From Mucilaginibacter gilvus (GTDB lineage: Bacteria; Bacteroidota; Bacteroidia; Sphingobacteriales; Sphingobacteriaceae): DNA of 64,000 bases. Below, one piece after another: positions 46,683 through 56,685 of this stretch. The DNA lies in NCBI RefSeq assembly GCF_004054195.1, contig NZ_SBIW01000003.1, positions 248,001-312,000 of the forward strand. Direction: 5' to 3'. The notes beneath the pieces are model-generated. The model did not search any database. It saw only the letters and a list, made by a program, of their open reading frames with translations, and was not told the origin of the DNA. Position 1 is the first letter of the stretch; each line of letters starts with the position of its first letter. A program made the position numbers and the translations under genes.

Positions 46683-49600
46683 ATGAAAAAGACTTTACTC
46701 AAAAAAAAATCTATTGTTAAAAAGCCCCAATTCTACCTGGGCAGTATTGCTCTTTTATTTTTCTCAGGTCTTAGTTCTGCTCACAATTTAACCGGCGTTA
46801 TCAATACCCACCCCTACGCCTTTGTTAAGAGTACGAACGAGAATACGGTAACTATAAAAGGTAAGGTTACCGACCGCCTGGACGGCCAAAGCCTGCCCGG
46901 TGTTTCTGTGAAAATAAAAGGGACAAAAATTGGTACCGTTACCGATGTTAACGGAAATTTCTCGCTGCAGGCTGATGATAACGCAGTGCTTGTATTTTCT
47001 TATATAGGGTACGACGCCGTAGAGGTGGCTGTTAATGGTAAGTCGGATATCAGCGTAAGCCTACAATCATCATCTAAAAACTTAAACGAAGTAGTTGTTG
47101 TAGGCTACGGCACACAAAAGAAAACGTCTACAACGGCAGCGGTATCTACCCTTGCCGTGAAGGATATTGTACAAAAACCGGTAGTTAACTTAACTAACTC
47201 GCTGGTTGGTCGCGTATCGGGCGTTATTGCACGGCAGGGAAACGGCGAGCCCGGGCAGGATGGTTCACAGATTACTATAAGGGGAGCTGCTACAACCGGC
47301 CGTACAGGAGCCTTAACAGTTGTTGATGGCGTACCACGTGATTTTAGCCGTTTAGACCCCAATACCATAGCTACTTTAACTGTATTAAAAGATGCTGCTG
47401 CGGTAGCGCCTTATGGCGTAGCCGGTGCAAACGGGGTAATATTGATCACCACAAAGCAGGGGAAAGCAGGTAAGCCTCAATTAACTTACAATGGGTATTA
47501 CGGTTTTCAGAACCCAACGGTGATCCCCAAATTTGTTGATGCTGTGCAATATGCCAGGTTGAAAAATGAAGCTGCAGTTAACGATGCGCCAATTGGTGCA
47601 GTTGTTAATCTTCCGTATACCGACAGGGATATTGAATTATTCGGAAACGGACAGGATCCTGACGGGCACCCCAATGGGCAGCCGATAAAAGACATCATCC
47701 GGAAAAATGCTCCAATACAATATCATAACTTTACGCTATCGGGAGGTACCGATGATGTTAAGTACTTTGCTTCTCTTGGCTATAACCGCCAGGATGGTAT
47801 GTGGAGCACCACCTATATTAATAAATTTAACGGGTCGCTTGGTTTAACCGCAAAGGCTACGCAATCAACCACGGTAGATATAAAAGTAAATGGGTACCAG
47901 GAAGATCAGCACTACCCTGGCCAGGGAGCCGGTACAATATACAGGCAGGCCTACAGGCAACCTCCTATTAGCCCCGTGCGGTACAGCAATGGCTTAGCTG
48001 CAGCTTATATAGGCCAATCTTTATATGGTGAGATTTATGGCAGTGGCTACGAACAGACTAAAATTAATTCCTTGTTCACCCAATTATCCATTGATCAAAA
48101 GCTGCCGCTTAAAGGTTTAAGTATTAAAGGCGTGGTAAGTTTTGATAAAGGGAAGGACCCGTTGGATTTTAGCCCTGTTCAAAATTCTATTACTCGCAAA
48201 TATAATATACCGATACCTTTTGCTACCGCCCAGCTTCCTGCTGGTGTTACACAATACGGCCCTGGTGTAAATTATCTTTACCCCATAAGTTTTCAGGGAC
48301 AAGCCAAGCCACTATTTAGGCAAACGTATAACGACAATAACATGCGTACCTATCAGGGTATATTAAATTACGCTGGCACTTTCGGTAAAAGTGAATTTAC
48401 AGGGCTTTTTGTTGCAGAATCCCGTAACGTACAATGGCAAACTTTTTATGCAGAACGTGTAAACTATGATTTAACCTTTGACGAGTTGGATTTTGGAGGA
48501 ACAGCTCCGGCAGATTCACGAGTTGGCGGCGTTTCTGGTGGCCAAAAGCAACTGGGGTATGTTTACAGGTTTAACTATGGCTATGCCGGTAAATATTTTG
48601 TAGAAGCCGCAGGCCGGTATGATGGAAGTTACGTGTTTGCACCGGGGCACCGTTTTGGGTTTTTCCCGGCGTTTTCACTCGGATGGCGCCTTTCTGAGGA
48701 GAAATTTATCAAAGATAATTTTAGCTGGATAGATAACTTAAAACTTCGCGCATCATACGGCCAGTCGGGTAACTATCCAAGCGGTGGTCAGTATCAATAT
48801 TTAAGCCAGTTTGGTGTTAATGCAAACTCTTCTGTAATTGGCGGTAGTACAACCCAGGGCGTTTCAGAAAATTTACAGGGAAACCCTGCCATTACGTGGG
48901 AAAGAGCTAAAAAAACAGATATTGGTTTTGAAGGAAGTTTCTGGAATGGCGCTTTAGGTATTGAGGCGGATTACTTTTACGAAAAGCGCTCTAACTTCTT
49001 AGTTAACCAGGTAGGTGTAATACCGGCAGAGTATGGTGTTACGTTAGGGCAGGTTAACGGTGGGATTTTATCAAACAGAGGTGTTGATTTAACGCTTTCA
49101 ACTTTTAAGCAATTTGAAAATGGCTTACGTTTAGATGTAAGAGGCACCTTTACCTTCGCTAAAAGCAATGTAATACAGAAGTTTGAGAACGCTTCTACAT
49201 TCAATAACCCTAACAGGAGAGAAACGGGACGCCCATTAGGCGAGCAGTTTGGGCTCGTTTCTGCAGGCTACTACACCTTAGATGATTTTGTAGACCCTAC
49301 ACTTAAAAGCCTCACTTTAAAACCGGGAATACCCGTGCCGAATTACGGAGCTGTTAAACCGGGCGATATTAAATATGCCGACATAAACAGTGCTTCTTTT
49401 GATGGTAAACCAGATGGTAAGGTTGATGCTAATGACAGGACAGATATAGGTAACCCGGAAATACCTCAAATAATTTATTCGCTTGCGCCGCACCTAACCT
49501 ATAAGAATTTTGATTTGGATCTGCTTTTTCAGGGTACCGGCAGAAGCAATCTCCAACTTGGCGGCTTTTATGCGTTCCCATTCAATGAGTCTGGTTCGGC

Positions 49601-49937
49601 CACCCAGTTAGTGTACCTCGATCACTGGTCGCCTACTAACCCGAATGCTGCATATCCCCGCGTACAAGCTACGCCCAGCTCTAACAACACGCAGTTTTCA
49701 ACGCATTGGATGAGAAATAATGCTTACATCCGCTTAAAGAGCGCAGAGCTTGGGTATACGTTTTCGAAAAAAGTATTAGGCAAAGCCTTCAGTTCTCTGA
49801 GGATATACAGTGCAGGCCAAAACCTGTTTTTATGGACTCCCTGGATGAAAGAGAAAATAGACCCTGAAAACGCTGGAAATTTTCAAAATTACTTTCAGCA
49901 AAAAGTAATAACGTTTGGACTTAATGCAACATTTTAA
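46683..49937 (+). CDS. SusC/RagA-type TonB-dependent outer membrane transporter
   Basis: Outer-membrane importer of 1084 residues. A long N-terminal signal (about 1-36, MKKTLLKKKS.. to SSAHN) is followed by a carboxypeptidase-regulatory-like domain (about 55-130, GQSLPGVSVKIKGTKIGTVTD), the LNEVVVVGYGTQK linker, a plug (about 145-260) and a barrel ending ITFGLNATF. No STN domain is present, in line with HTCS rather than FecR control. It pairs with the SusD protein 10 bp downstream. The cargo is unknown; the linked GH2 enzyme points to a galactose- or other hexoside-containing glycan. Confidence 0.96.
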   Translation: MKKTLLKKKSIVKKPQFYLGSIALLFFSGLSSAHNLTGVINTHPYAFVKSTNENTVTIKGKVTDRLDGQSLPGVSVKIKGTKIGTVTDVNGNFSLQADDNAVLVFSYIGYDAVEVAVNGKSDISVSLQSSSKNLNEVVVVGYGTQKKTSTTAAVSTLAVKDIVQKPVVNLTNSLVGRVSGVIARQGNGEPGQDGSQITIRGAATTGRTGALTVVDGVPRDFSRLDPNTIATLTVLKDAAAVAPYGVAGANGVILITTKQGKAGKPQLTYNGYYGFQNPTVIPKFVDAVQYARLKNEAAVNDAPIGAVVNLPYTDRDIELFGNGQDPDGHPNGQPIKDIIRKNAPIQYHNFTLSGGTDDVKYFASLGYNRQDGMWSTTYINKFNGSLGLTAKATQSTTVDIKVNGYQEDQHYPGQGAGTIYRQAYRQPPISPVRYSNGLAAAYIGQSLYGEIYGSGYEQTKINSLFTQLSIDQKLPLKGLSIKGVVSFDKGKDPLDFSPVQNSITRKYNIPIPFATAQLPAGVTQYGPGVNYLYPISFQGQAKPLFRQTYNDNNMRTYQGILNYAGTFGKSEFTGLFVAESRNVQWQTFYAERVNYDLTFDELDFGGTAPADSRVGGVSGGQKQLGYVYRFNYGYAGKYFVEAAGRYDGSYVFAPGHRFGFFPAFSLGWRLSEEKFIKDNFSWIDNLKLRASYGQSGNYPSGGQYQYLSQFGVNANSSVIGGSTTQGVSENLQGNPAITWERAKKTDIGFEGSFWNGALGIEADYFYEKRSNFLVNQVGVIPAEYGVTLGQVNGGILSNRGVDLTLSTFKQFENGLRLDVRGTFTFAKSNVIQKFENASTFNNPNRRETGRPLGEQFGLVSAGYYTLDDFVDPTLKSLTLKPGIPVPNYGAVKPGDIKYADINSASFDGKPDGKVDANDRTDIGNPEIPQIIYSLAPHLTYKNFDLDLLFQGTGRSNLQLGGFYAFPFNESGSATQLVYLDHWSPTNPNAAYPRVQATPSSNNTQFSTHWMRNNAYIRLKSAELGYTFSKKVLGKAFSSLRIYSAGQNLFLWTPWMKEKIDPENAGNFQNYFQQKVITFGLNATF

Positions 49938-49947
49938 CTTTAAGAAC

Positions 49948-51705
49948 ATGAAATTTAAATACAGTAAAAATATAGCAAAGATTTTTTTGGCCGGTATGCT
50001 GGTTATAAGTATCGGCTCCTGTAAAAAAGATGGCTTTCTGGATGTACCTGCAAGCGGTACTTTAACCAGCAAATCTACTTTTGAAACTCAGGCCAACGCC
50101 AATCTTTTTGTAAACGATATTTATGACCGCTTGCCGGATGGCAATAACGCAACCGACCAAACCCTTGAAGGCTGGACCGACAATAATAATTGTACAGCAA
50201 CAGGCCACACAGGGCAGGCAGTTATACGCAATAACGGCCTTAGCGCAGGGAATTCTACCGACGGTCCTTCCGGGCAATTAGGATGGGTTCGTAATTTTGA
50301 GCAGATCAGGAGGTGTAATGTATTTTTGAAAGAAGCAGAAGCCAACAAAAGTGCATACGATGCTGCCTGGTATGAACAGCGGGTTGCAGAAGTTAGAGCG
50401 TTGAGAGCGTTTTTCTATTCAATTTTATTCAGGAATTATGGTGGTGTGCCTATAATTAAGGTGCCTTTAAGTAATTTAGATGGAAGCGATATATTATACG
50501 CCAGATCTACAATTGACGAAACGGTAGCATTTATAGAAACAGAGTGCGATGCAGTTGCTGCCGTTTTACCTACTACACAAACAGGCGCAAATGTTGGGAG
50601 GATGACAAAGGGTGCGGCGTTAATGATAAAAGGAGATGTACAACTTTTTGCGGCCAGCCCTTTGGTCAATAAAGCTAACGACGCGGCTAAATGGTCAAAA
50701 GCAGCTGCAACCCTTAAATCGGTAATGGATCTAAACGTGTATAGCCTGTTCAAAACTTCAAATGGTCCGGCTACAGGACCAGGGCCTTTAGCTATCAATT
50801 CAACTACTGGTTCCGGCACTACTTCGTCCGCTTATAGAGATCAGTTTTTGGCTATAAATAACTGGAATTCGGAAACCATTTTGGCACGCGGCTACGCATT
50901 GCCCAGCAAGGGCCATAGGCGCGAAGGCTTTATGGGCCCCGTTGTGGTAAACGGCGGCACGCAGGCTTGGGGAGGGTTTTCGCCTACACAGGGCCTGGTT
51001 GATGATTATGATATGGATAACGGTTTGCCAATTACAGACCCGGCATCCGGTTATGATCCGCAACATCCTTACTTGCACAGAGATTCGAGATTTGAACAAT
51101 CCATCATATATGATGGATCTTACTGGCAGGGATATTTGATCACAACCAGGGTAGGGGGTAATAATGCCATTGACCTTGGCTCGGCCGGTGATATTTCAAA
51201 TACCGGATATTATGCCCGTAAAACACTGGATGAATCTATTAAAGGCCAGGCCAGTTTTGGGGCTATCAATACGTCTAACTACATATTTTACCGTTATGCA
51301 GAAACATTGTTAAGTTATGCAGAGGCGCAAAACGAAGCCGTTGGCCCCGATGCAAGTGTTTATGAAGCAATGAGGTTAGTTAGGGCACGTGTTTTAATGC
51401 CCGCGCTTACTCCCGGCATGTCTCAGGCTACTATGCGGGCAACTATCCGCAGGGAACGCCATGTAGAACTGGCTTTTGAAGACAGGCGTTGGTATGATAT
51501 CAGGAGATGGGAAATTACTACCAAAGGCGATGCCGTTTTAACCAAACCGATGGTTGGTATGAAAATCACCGGCACCGATGGCAGTCTTGTTTACACGCCG
51601 GTAGCCGGGTTCCAAAACAAATATTCCGATTATATGAATTGGCTGCCAATACCTACAGATGTTTTGAATAAGAATTCAAAACTTGTTCAAAACCCCGGAT
51701 ATTAA
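49948..51705 (+). CDS. SusD/RagB-type glycan-binding lipoprotein
   Basis: I start at ATG 49948, 10 bp after the susC stop. The longer frame from TTG 49915 overlaps susC. The resulting 585-residue lipoprotein has its lipobox in ISIGSCKKDGFLDVP. SusD features include the EVRALRAFFYSILFRNYGGVP helix, YRYAETLLSYAEAQNEA and the C-terminal RRERHVELAFEDRRWYDIRRW, followed by WLPIPTDVLNKNSKLVQNPGY. A terminator follows at 51729-51766. Confidence 0.95.
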   Translation: MKFKYSKNIAKIFLAGMLVISIGSCKKDGFLDVPASGTLTSKSTFETQANANLFVNDIYDRLPDGNNATDQTLEGWTDNNNCTATGHTGQAVIRNNGLSAGNSTDGPSGQLGWVRNFEQIRRCNVFLKEAEANKSAYDAAWYEQRVAEVRALRAFFYSILFRNYGGVPIIKVPLSNLDGSDILYARSTIDETVAFIETECDAVAAVLPTTQTGANVGRMTKGAALMIKGDVQLFAASPLVNKANDAAKWSKAAATLKSVMDLNVYSLFKTSNGPATGPGPLAINSTTGSGTTSSAYRDQFLAINNWNSETILARGYALPSKGHRREGFMGPVVVNGGTQAWGGFSPTQGLVDDYDMDNGLPITDPASGYDPQHPYLHRDSRFEQSIIYDGSYWQGYLITTRVGGNNAIDLGSAGDISNTGYYARKTLDESIKGQASFGAINTSNYIFYRYAETLLSYAEAQNEAVGPDASVYEAMRLVRARVLMPALTPGMSQATMRATIRRERHVELAFEDRRWYDIRRWEITTKGDAVLTKPMVGMKITGTDGSLVYTPVAGFQNKYSDYMNWLPIPTDVLNKNSKLVQNPGY

Positions 51706-51728
51706 CACAATTAAATTAGTTATAGTTT

Positions 51729-51766
51729 ATCACAGCTCCCGGTTTTTACAGGGGCTGTGATTTTTT
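51729..51766 (+). terminator. Intrinsic terminator after the HTCS-linked susCD pair
   Basis: Stem ATCACAGCTCC (51729-51739) with GGGGCTGTGAT (51751-51761), 11 bp with one G-U, followed by a T run. It separates the SusCD transcript from the FG-GAP lipoprotein gene, whose own promoter would have to lie in about 60 bp. Confidence 0.85.
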
Positions 51767-51822
51767 CTTTTTATAGATTTTTTTGCGCAAGCGGCGCATT
51801 ACCATGCAAATAATCAGCAAAA

Positions 51823-54800
51823 ATGAACATAAATGTGCGCGTAAGTTTAAGAATTTTCCCCGTTCTGCTTATGATAATATTGGCTTGCGGTTGTCGCCGG
51901 TCCGGCCCCGGCAATGAACCGAGAGAAGCAAAGGACACGCTTTTTAAATTGCTGCCGGCCGGGCAAACCCACATCGATTTTAGCAACACCTTAACCGAAG
52001 GCTTAAACACCAACGTGCTGATGTACGAGTATTTTTATAACGGCGGCGGCGTAGCCATAGGCGACCTGAACGGCGATGGGCTGCAGGATGTTTACTTTAC
52101 AGGGAACATGGTTGATAATAAACTGTATTTAAACCGTGGCCAAATGCAATTTACCGATGTTACTGCCGAAGCAGGTGTAGCAGGACGCCCCGGCCCCTGG
52201 AAAACGGGCGTAACCATGGCCGACGTAAATGGCGATGGTAATCTGGATATCTATATCTGCTATTCGGGCAAGGTGCGGAGCGATAAGCGCATCAATCAAT
52301 TGTTGATAAACCAAGGTAATGACAACAAGGGCGTGCCGATTTTTAAGGATATGGCAGCAGATTACGGCTTGGCTTTCCCATCCTACAGCACACAAGCCTA
52401 CTTTTTTGATTACGACCGCGATGGCGATCTGGACCTGCTGCTGATGAACCATAACCCAGCACGTATCAGCACCGTAGATGAGATATCTGTAAAAGACATG
52501 ATGAGCAGGCCAGATGCAGAATCTGGCATACGTTTGTTAAAAAATGAGAAGGGGCACTTTATTGATGTTACCGCGAAGACAGGCATCATCAATACCTCAT
52601 TCTCTTACGGCTTAGCCGCCGGTATTGCCGATGTAAATGGTGATGGATGGCCCGATATTTATATATCTAATGATTATAGCGTACCCGATAGATTGTACAT
52701 CAATAATGGCAAGGGGGGGTATTCCGATCAGCTTCAAAAACAAATTGGCCATACTTCCTTCTACTCCATGGGGAACGATATCGCTGATATCAATAACGAT
52801 AGCAAGCCGGATATCTACACGCTGGATATGCTGCCGGAAGATAACAAGCGCCAGAAACTATTATTCGGTGCCGATAATTACGACGCCTTCGACCTGAACC
52901 TGCGGGTAGGTTTTTACTACCAGTATATGCGCAATATGCTGCACATCAACAATGGCAATAATACTTTCAGCGAGGTGGGGCAGCTGGCCGGTGTATCCAA
53001 TACCGACTGGAGTTGGGCACCGTTGTTCGCCGATTACGATAATGACGGCTGGAAAGACCTTTTTGTAAGCAACGGTTATACCCGCGATTACACCAACATG
53101 GATTTTTTAAAATACATGGGCGATAACCTGCGCGACAGGAATGTAATGCGGCAGGACCTGTTGAACATTGTGAGCCAGATGCCATCGTCGCAAATGAAGA
53201 GCTACTTTTTTAAGAACAACGGCGATGCGAATTTCACCAATACCAGTGCCGATTGGGGCATCACCCAAACATCAAACAGTAACGGAGCCGCCTACGCCGA
53301 TTTGGATAACGACGGTGACCTGGACCTGGTAACCAATAATGTAAATCAGGCGGCTTTTGTTTATGAAAACCAGGCCGTAAAACAAAATGGCAACCATTAT
53401 TTAGCTGTAAAATTAAAAGGCGGCGACGCCAACACACAGGGGATAGGCGCAAAGTTCACCATATACCAAGGCAATAAAACTCAATATCTCGAACAGATGC
53501 CCACCCGCGGTTTTCAATCTGGGGTGTCGCCCATATTGCATTTTGGGTTGGGAAAAGACAAACAGATCGACTCGTTAAGAATAACCTGGCAGCGCGGTAA
53601 ATCGCAACTGCTTCAACATATAAAGGCCGACCAACAGATAACCTTAAAGGAAGAGGATGCCGGATCAATAAGTACCCCCAAAACACAAAGTAAGGCCTTG
53701 TTTACAGAGGTTGCCTCGCCCATTGCCTGGCGCGAAAGTGAAACTACCACCAACGATTTTAAACGCCAGCCGCTGATGGTTAATCCGCTTTCTTACTCAG
53801 GAGCGAGCCTTACCAAGGGAGATGTGAACGGCGACAGGTTGGAAGATATTTATGTCGGCGGGCATGATGGCGAAGCCGCTGCTTTATACCTGCAGCAAAA
53901 AAGTGGTGGTTTTATAAAGAGGCCAAACGCTGCATTTGATGCAGATAAAGCAAGTACCGATGCAGCCGCTGTGATCTTTGATGCCAATGGCGACGGCAAA
54001 CCCGACCTGTACGTGGCCTCCGGCGGTTATGCCGATTATTTGCCCGATGACCCCAAACTACAAGATAGGCTATACCTGAACGACGGTAAAGGCAATTTTA
54101 CCAAAGCAAACAACGCGTTGCCAAAAATGCTGAGCAGCAAAGGCTGTGTAAAAACGGCCGATATTAATGGTGACGGCTTTGCAGACCTGTTTGTAGGTGG
54201 CAGGGTAGTGCCGGGCCGCTACCCCGAAACGCCGGAAAGCGCTATTCTGATCAATGATGGCAAGGGGCATTTTATGGATGCTACCGCTAAATATAACCCG
54301 GCCTTAAAAACCATTGGCATGGTAACCGATGCCGCCTGGGTGGACATGAACGGCGATAAAAAGCCCGACCTCATCCTCGCCGGCGAGTGGATGCCCATAA
54401 CCGTTTTTGAGAATTTAAACGGTAAGCTGATGGATGCCACCCTGAAATACTTTGATAAAAAATATAACGGCTGGTGGAACTGCTTGCAGGTAAGCGATAT
54501 TAACCACGATGGCCACCCGGATATTGTCGCGGGCAATCTTGGTTTAAACAGCCAGTGCAGGGCAAGTGATGCCGAACCTGCCGAGATGATCTACAAAGAT
54601 TTCGACGACAACGGCTCGGTAGACCCGATGCTGTGCGTTTACATTCAGCATAAAACATACCCCTACGTAACCCGCGATGAACTGCTGGACCAGATGAGCA
54701 TGATGCGTACCCGCTTCCCCGATTATAAAAGTTACGCCGAGGCTACCATGGACAAAGTGTTCACCCCCGAAGAAATGAAGGATGCGAAACAGCTTAGCGC

Positions 54801-55161
54801 AAATCATTTAGCAACAAGTATTTTTATCAGCAACGCAGGCGGAAAATTGCACGAAGTGGCCTTACCCGTGCAAGCGCAATACGCGCCTGTTTATACCATC
54901 ACCACGCTGGATTACAACAAGGATGGCAAGGATGACCTGCTGCTGTGCGGCAATATCAACCACAGCCGCATTCGCTTTGGTAAGTACGATGCCAATTATG
55001 GCGTATTGGTTGTTGGGGATGGCAAGGGTGGTTATCAATACTTTACACAGCAGAGATCGGGCTTTAAGCTCAGCGGTGATGTTCGCGGCGTAGTTCAACT
55101 AAATGATGTTTTGCTTTTTAGCCTGGATAAAGGCAGACTAAAAGCTTACAAACAACAATAA
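51823..55161 (+). CDS. FG-GAP/VCBS beta-propeller lipoprotein with ASPIC/UnbV domain
   Basis: A very large (1112-residue) surface lipoprotein (ILACGC lipobox, Cys about 24). It has many Ca-binding FG-GAP/VCBS blades of the form D-x-N-G-D-G-x-x-D, e.g. IGDLNGDGLQDVYF, MADVNGDGNLDIYI and DLDNDGDLDLV. At about 525-612 lies an ASPIC/UnbV domain (AVKLKGGDANTQGIGAKFTIY, IDSLRITWQRG). A second propeller fills the remainder. Proteins of this type are common near SusCD pairs in Bacteroidota, but their biochemical role is not established. It starts after the susCD terminator and ends 5 bp before the next gene, so the two are co-transcribed. Confidence 0.9.
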   Translation: MNINVRVSLRIFPVLLMIILACGCRRSGPGNEPREAKDTLFKLLPAGQTHIDFSNTLTEGLNTNVLMYEYFYNGGGVAIGDLNGDGLQDVYFTGNMVDNKLYLNRGQMQFTDVTAEAGVAGRPGPWKTGVTMADVNGDGNLDIYICYSGKVRSDKRINQLLINQGNDNKGVPIFKDMAADYGLAFPSYSTQAYFFDYDRDGDLDLLLMNHNPARISTVDEISVKDMMSRPDAESGIRLLKNEKGHFIDVTAKTGIINTSFSYGLAAGIADVNGDGWPDIYISNDYSVPDRLYINNGKGGYSDQLQKQIGHTSFYSMGNDIADINNDSKPDIYTLDMLPEDNKRQKLLFGADNYDAFDLNLRVGFYYQYMRNMLHINNGNNTFSEVGQLAGVSNTDWSWAPLFADYDNDGWKDLFVSNGYTRDYTNMDFLKYMGDNLRDRNVMRQDLLNIVSQMPSSQMKSYFFKNNGDANFTNTSADWGITQTSNSNGAAYADLDNDGDLDLVTNNVNQAAFVYENQAVKQNGNHYLAVKLKGGDANTQGIGAKFTIYQGNKTQYLEQMPTRGFQSGVSPILHFGLGKDKQIDSLRITWQRGKSQLLQHIKADQQITLKEEDAGSISTPKTQSKALFTEVASPIAWRESETTTNDFKRQPLMVNPLSYSGASLTKGDVNGDRLEDIYVGGHDGEAAALYLQQKSGGFIKRPNAAFDADKASTDAAAVIFDANGDGKPDLYVASGGYADYLPDDPKLQDRLYLNDGKGNFTKANNALPKMLSSKGCVKTADINGDGFADLFVGGRVVPGRYPETPESAILINDGKGHFMDATAKYNPALKTIGMVTDAAWVDMNGDKKPDLILAGEWMPITVFENLNGKLMDATLKYFDKKYNGWWNCLQVSDINHDGHPDIVAGNLGLNSQCRASDAEPAEMIYKDFDDNGSVDPMLCVYIQHKTYPYVTRDELLDQMSMMRTRFPDYKSYAEATMDKVFTPEEMKDAKQLSANHLATSIFISNAGGKLHEVALPVQAQYAPVYTITTLDYNKDGKDDLLLCGNINHSRIRFGKYDANYGVLVVGDGKGGYQYFTQQRSGFKLSGDVRGVVQLNDVLLFSLDKGRLKAYKQQ

Positions 55162-55166
55162 GCAAC

Positions 55167-56501
55167 ATGAAAAGGAATTTAATAACCATACTATCAGCTA
55201 TATGCCTACTGCTTGTTGTTCGCTGTGCCGAAAAGAGGCAGCAGCCGGTATTAACCAATAAAGATGTAAGCAAAGTAATAGCCCGCATGACGGATGTAAT
55301 GGTACACGATGTTACCAACCCGCCGCTGGCTTCCCGGTTTTTTGCCTATACCTGCCTGGCGGGTTACGAAGTAATGGCCCAAAATGATAAGCAGGTAAAA
55401 AGTATGCAGGGTACCTTAAATCAATACCCGGTTATCAGCGTACCCAAACAAAACGAGATATACAACGCCCAGTTGAGCGCTGTGCTGGCCATGTTCGAAA
55501 CCGCCGCCAAACTGCAGCCATCGGGGAGTTTGATGGGTAAGTACGAGGAGGGTTTTTTAGACTCCTGCCGCACAATAGGTTTTACGGATGAGGTGATCGA
55601 TAGCTCAAAAAGCTATGCCAAATTCATCAGCAAAAAGATCCTGGCTTATGCCAAAGCTGATGGATACCGCAAAATAAGCAACTATCCCCGGTACAAACTA
55701 AAACGCACGCCCGGCAGTTGGGACTTAACCCCGCCGGCCTACATGGTTCCTGTGGAGCCTTACTTTAACACCGTTCGCACGCTGGCTATTGATTCTGCTT
55801 CGCAGTTTGTGCCCGATGCGCCGGTGCCTTTCTCTACAGATAAAAACTCGGATTTCTACAAATTTTTGCAATTGAGCTACAGTAAAAGCGGCGACAAGCT
55901 TACTCAGGAAGAAAAAAACATTGCCAATTTTTGGGACTGCAACCCCTTTGCCGTACAAAACGACGGTCACATGCTTATCGGCCTTAAAAAAATATCGCCC
56001 GGAGCGCATTGGATGGGAGTAACCGCTATCGCGTGCAGCCAATCGCAAGCCGGCTTCGCCAAAACCATAGAGGTGAACACCATGGTGGCCATAGGCTTAA
56101 TGGATGCCTTTATTTGCTGCTGGGATGATAAGTACCGCACCAACCGCATCCGCCCCGAAACCGCTATTCGCAGGTATATCGATCCGCATTGGAAACCCTT
56201 GTTGCAAACGCCGCCGTTCCCGGAGTATATCAGCGGCCACTCAGTAATCTCTACCACATCAGCGGTTATCCTAACGCATTATTTTGGTAACAGCTTTAAA
56301 TATACCGATGATGTGGAAAAGCAATTCGGCGTACCCCCAAGGCAATTCAATTCATTTACCCAAGCCGCAACCGAAGCCGCAATCTCGCGTTTTTGGGGCG
56401 GCATCCACTTTATGGATGCTATAGATAACGGCATTTTGCAAGGTAACAGGGTAGGGAATTGGGTAGTTAACAAAGTAAGCGGTCGCAAAGGATCAAAATA
56501 A
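55167..56501 (+). CDS. Vanadium-dependent haloperoxidase/PAP2-fold lipoprotein
   Basis: A 444-residue exported protein with the acid-phosphatase/vanadium-haloperoxidase fold. The three vanadate/phosphate-binding motifs are visible: K322-x6-R329-P330 (DKYRTNRIRPE), SGHS at 356-359, and R408-x5-H414-x2-D417 (RFWGGIHFMDA). The N-terminus is a hydrophobic signal with Cys20 after an atypical Arg (VVRC), so lipid attachment is probable but not certain. The substrate could be a halide/peroxide pair or a phosphate ester; residues alone do not decide. It starts 5 bp after the FG-GAP/UnbV gene, a recurrent pairing in Bacteroidota. Confidence 0.88.
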   Translation: MKRNLITILSAICLLLVVRCAEKRQQPVLTNKDVSKVIARMTDVMVHDVTNPPLASRFFAYTCLAGYEVMAQNDKQVKSMQGTLNQYPVISVPKQNEIYNAQLSAVLAMFETAAKLQPSGSLMGKYEEGFLDSCRTIGFTDEVIDSSKSYAKFISKKILAYAKADGYRKISNYPRYKLKRTPGSWDLTPPAYMVPVEPYFNTVRTLAIDSASQFVPDAPVPFSTDKNSDFYKFLQLSYSKSGDKLTQEEKNIANFWDCNPFAVQNDGHMLIGLKKISPGAHWMGVTAIACSQSQAGFAKTIEVNTMVAIGLMDAFICCWDDKYRTNRIRPETAIRRYIDPHWKPLLQTPPFPEYISGHSVISTTSAVILTHYFGNSFKYTDDVEKQFGVPPRQFNSFTQAATEAAISRFWGGIHFMDAIDNGILQGNRVGNWVVNKVSGRKGSK

Positions 56502-56571
56502 ATAGTACACTAAATGCCTGGCGACGGATTTCCGCGCTCCGTTGATGTTGTTCGCTTAATTTATGGTACAC

Positions 56572-56629
56572 CATGCCAATAAATATGCATGATATGGCAA
56601 TTTGCCGGGCCAAAATTTATAGTTCTTTG
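56572..56629 (+). promoter_or_regulatory. PUL operator-promoter element, copy 3 (GH2 gene promoter)
   Basis: The 29-bp element 56572-56600 contains AATAAATATGCATGATATGG, with outer inverted TGCCA/TGGCA, and is followed after 20 nt by AGTTCTTTG at 56621-56629. Start of the GH2 coding sequence is 56 nt later. The match in sequence and spacing with copies 1 and 2 suggests control by the same regulator. Confidence 0.65.
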
Positions 56630-56685
56630 CCACACCGTGCAATTATCCACGGCCTCCTTTAAAAATAATTTTAGTATAACGATAT

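Noticed and set aside
51801..51813. ACCATGCAAATAA just before the FG-GAP gene, resembling part of the HTCS-locus element
   Set aside because: Only the first half matches, it is 10 nt from the ATG, and no AGTTCTTTG follows at the proper distance, so it cannot be the same promoter arrangement.
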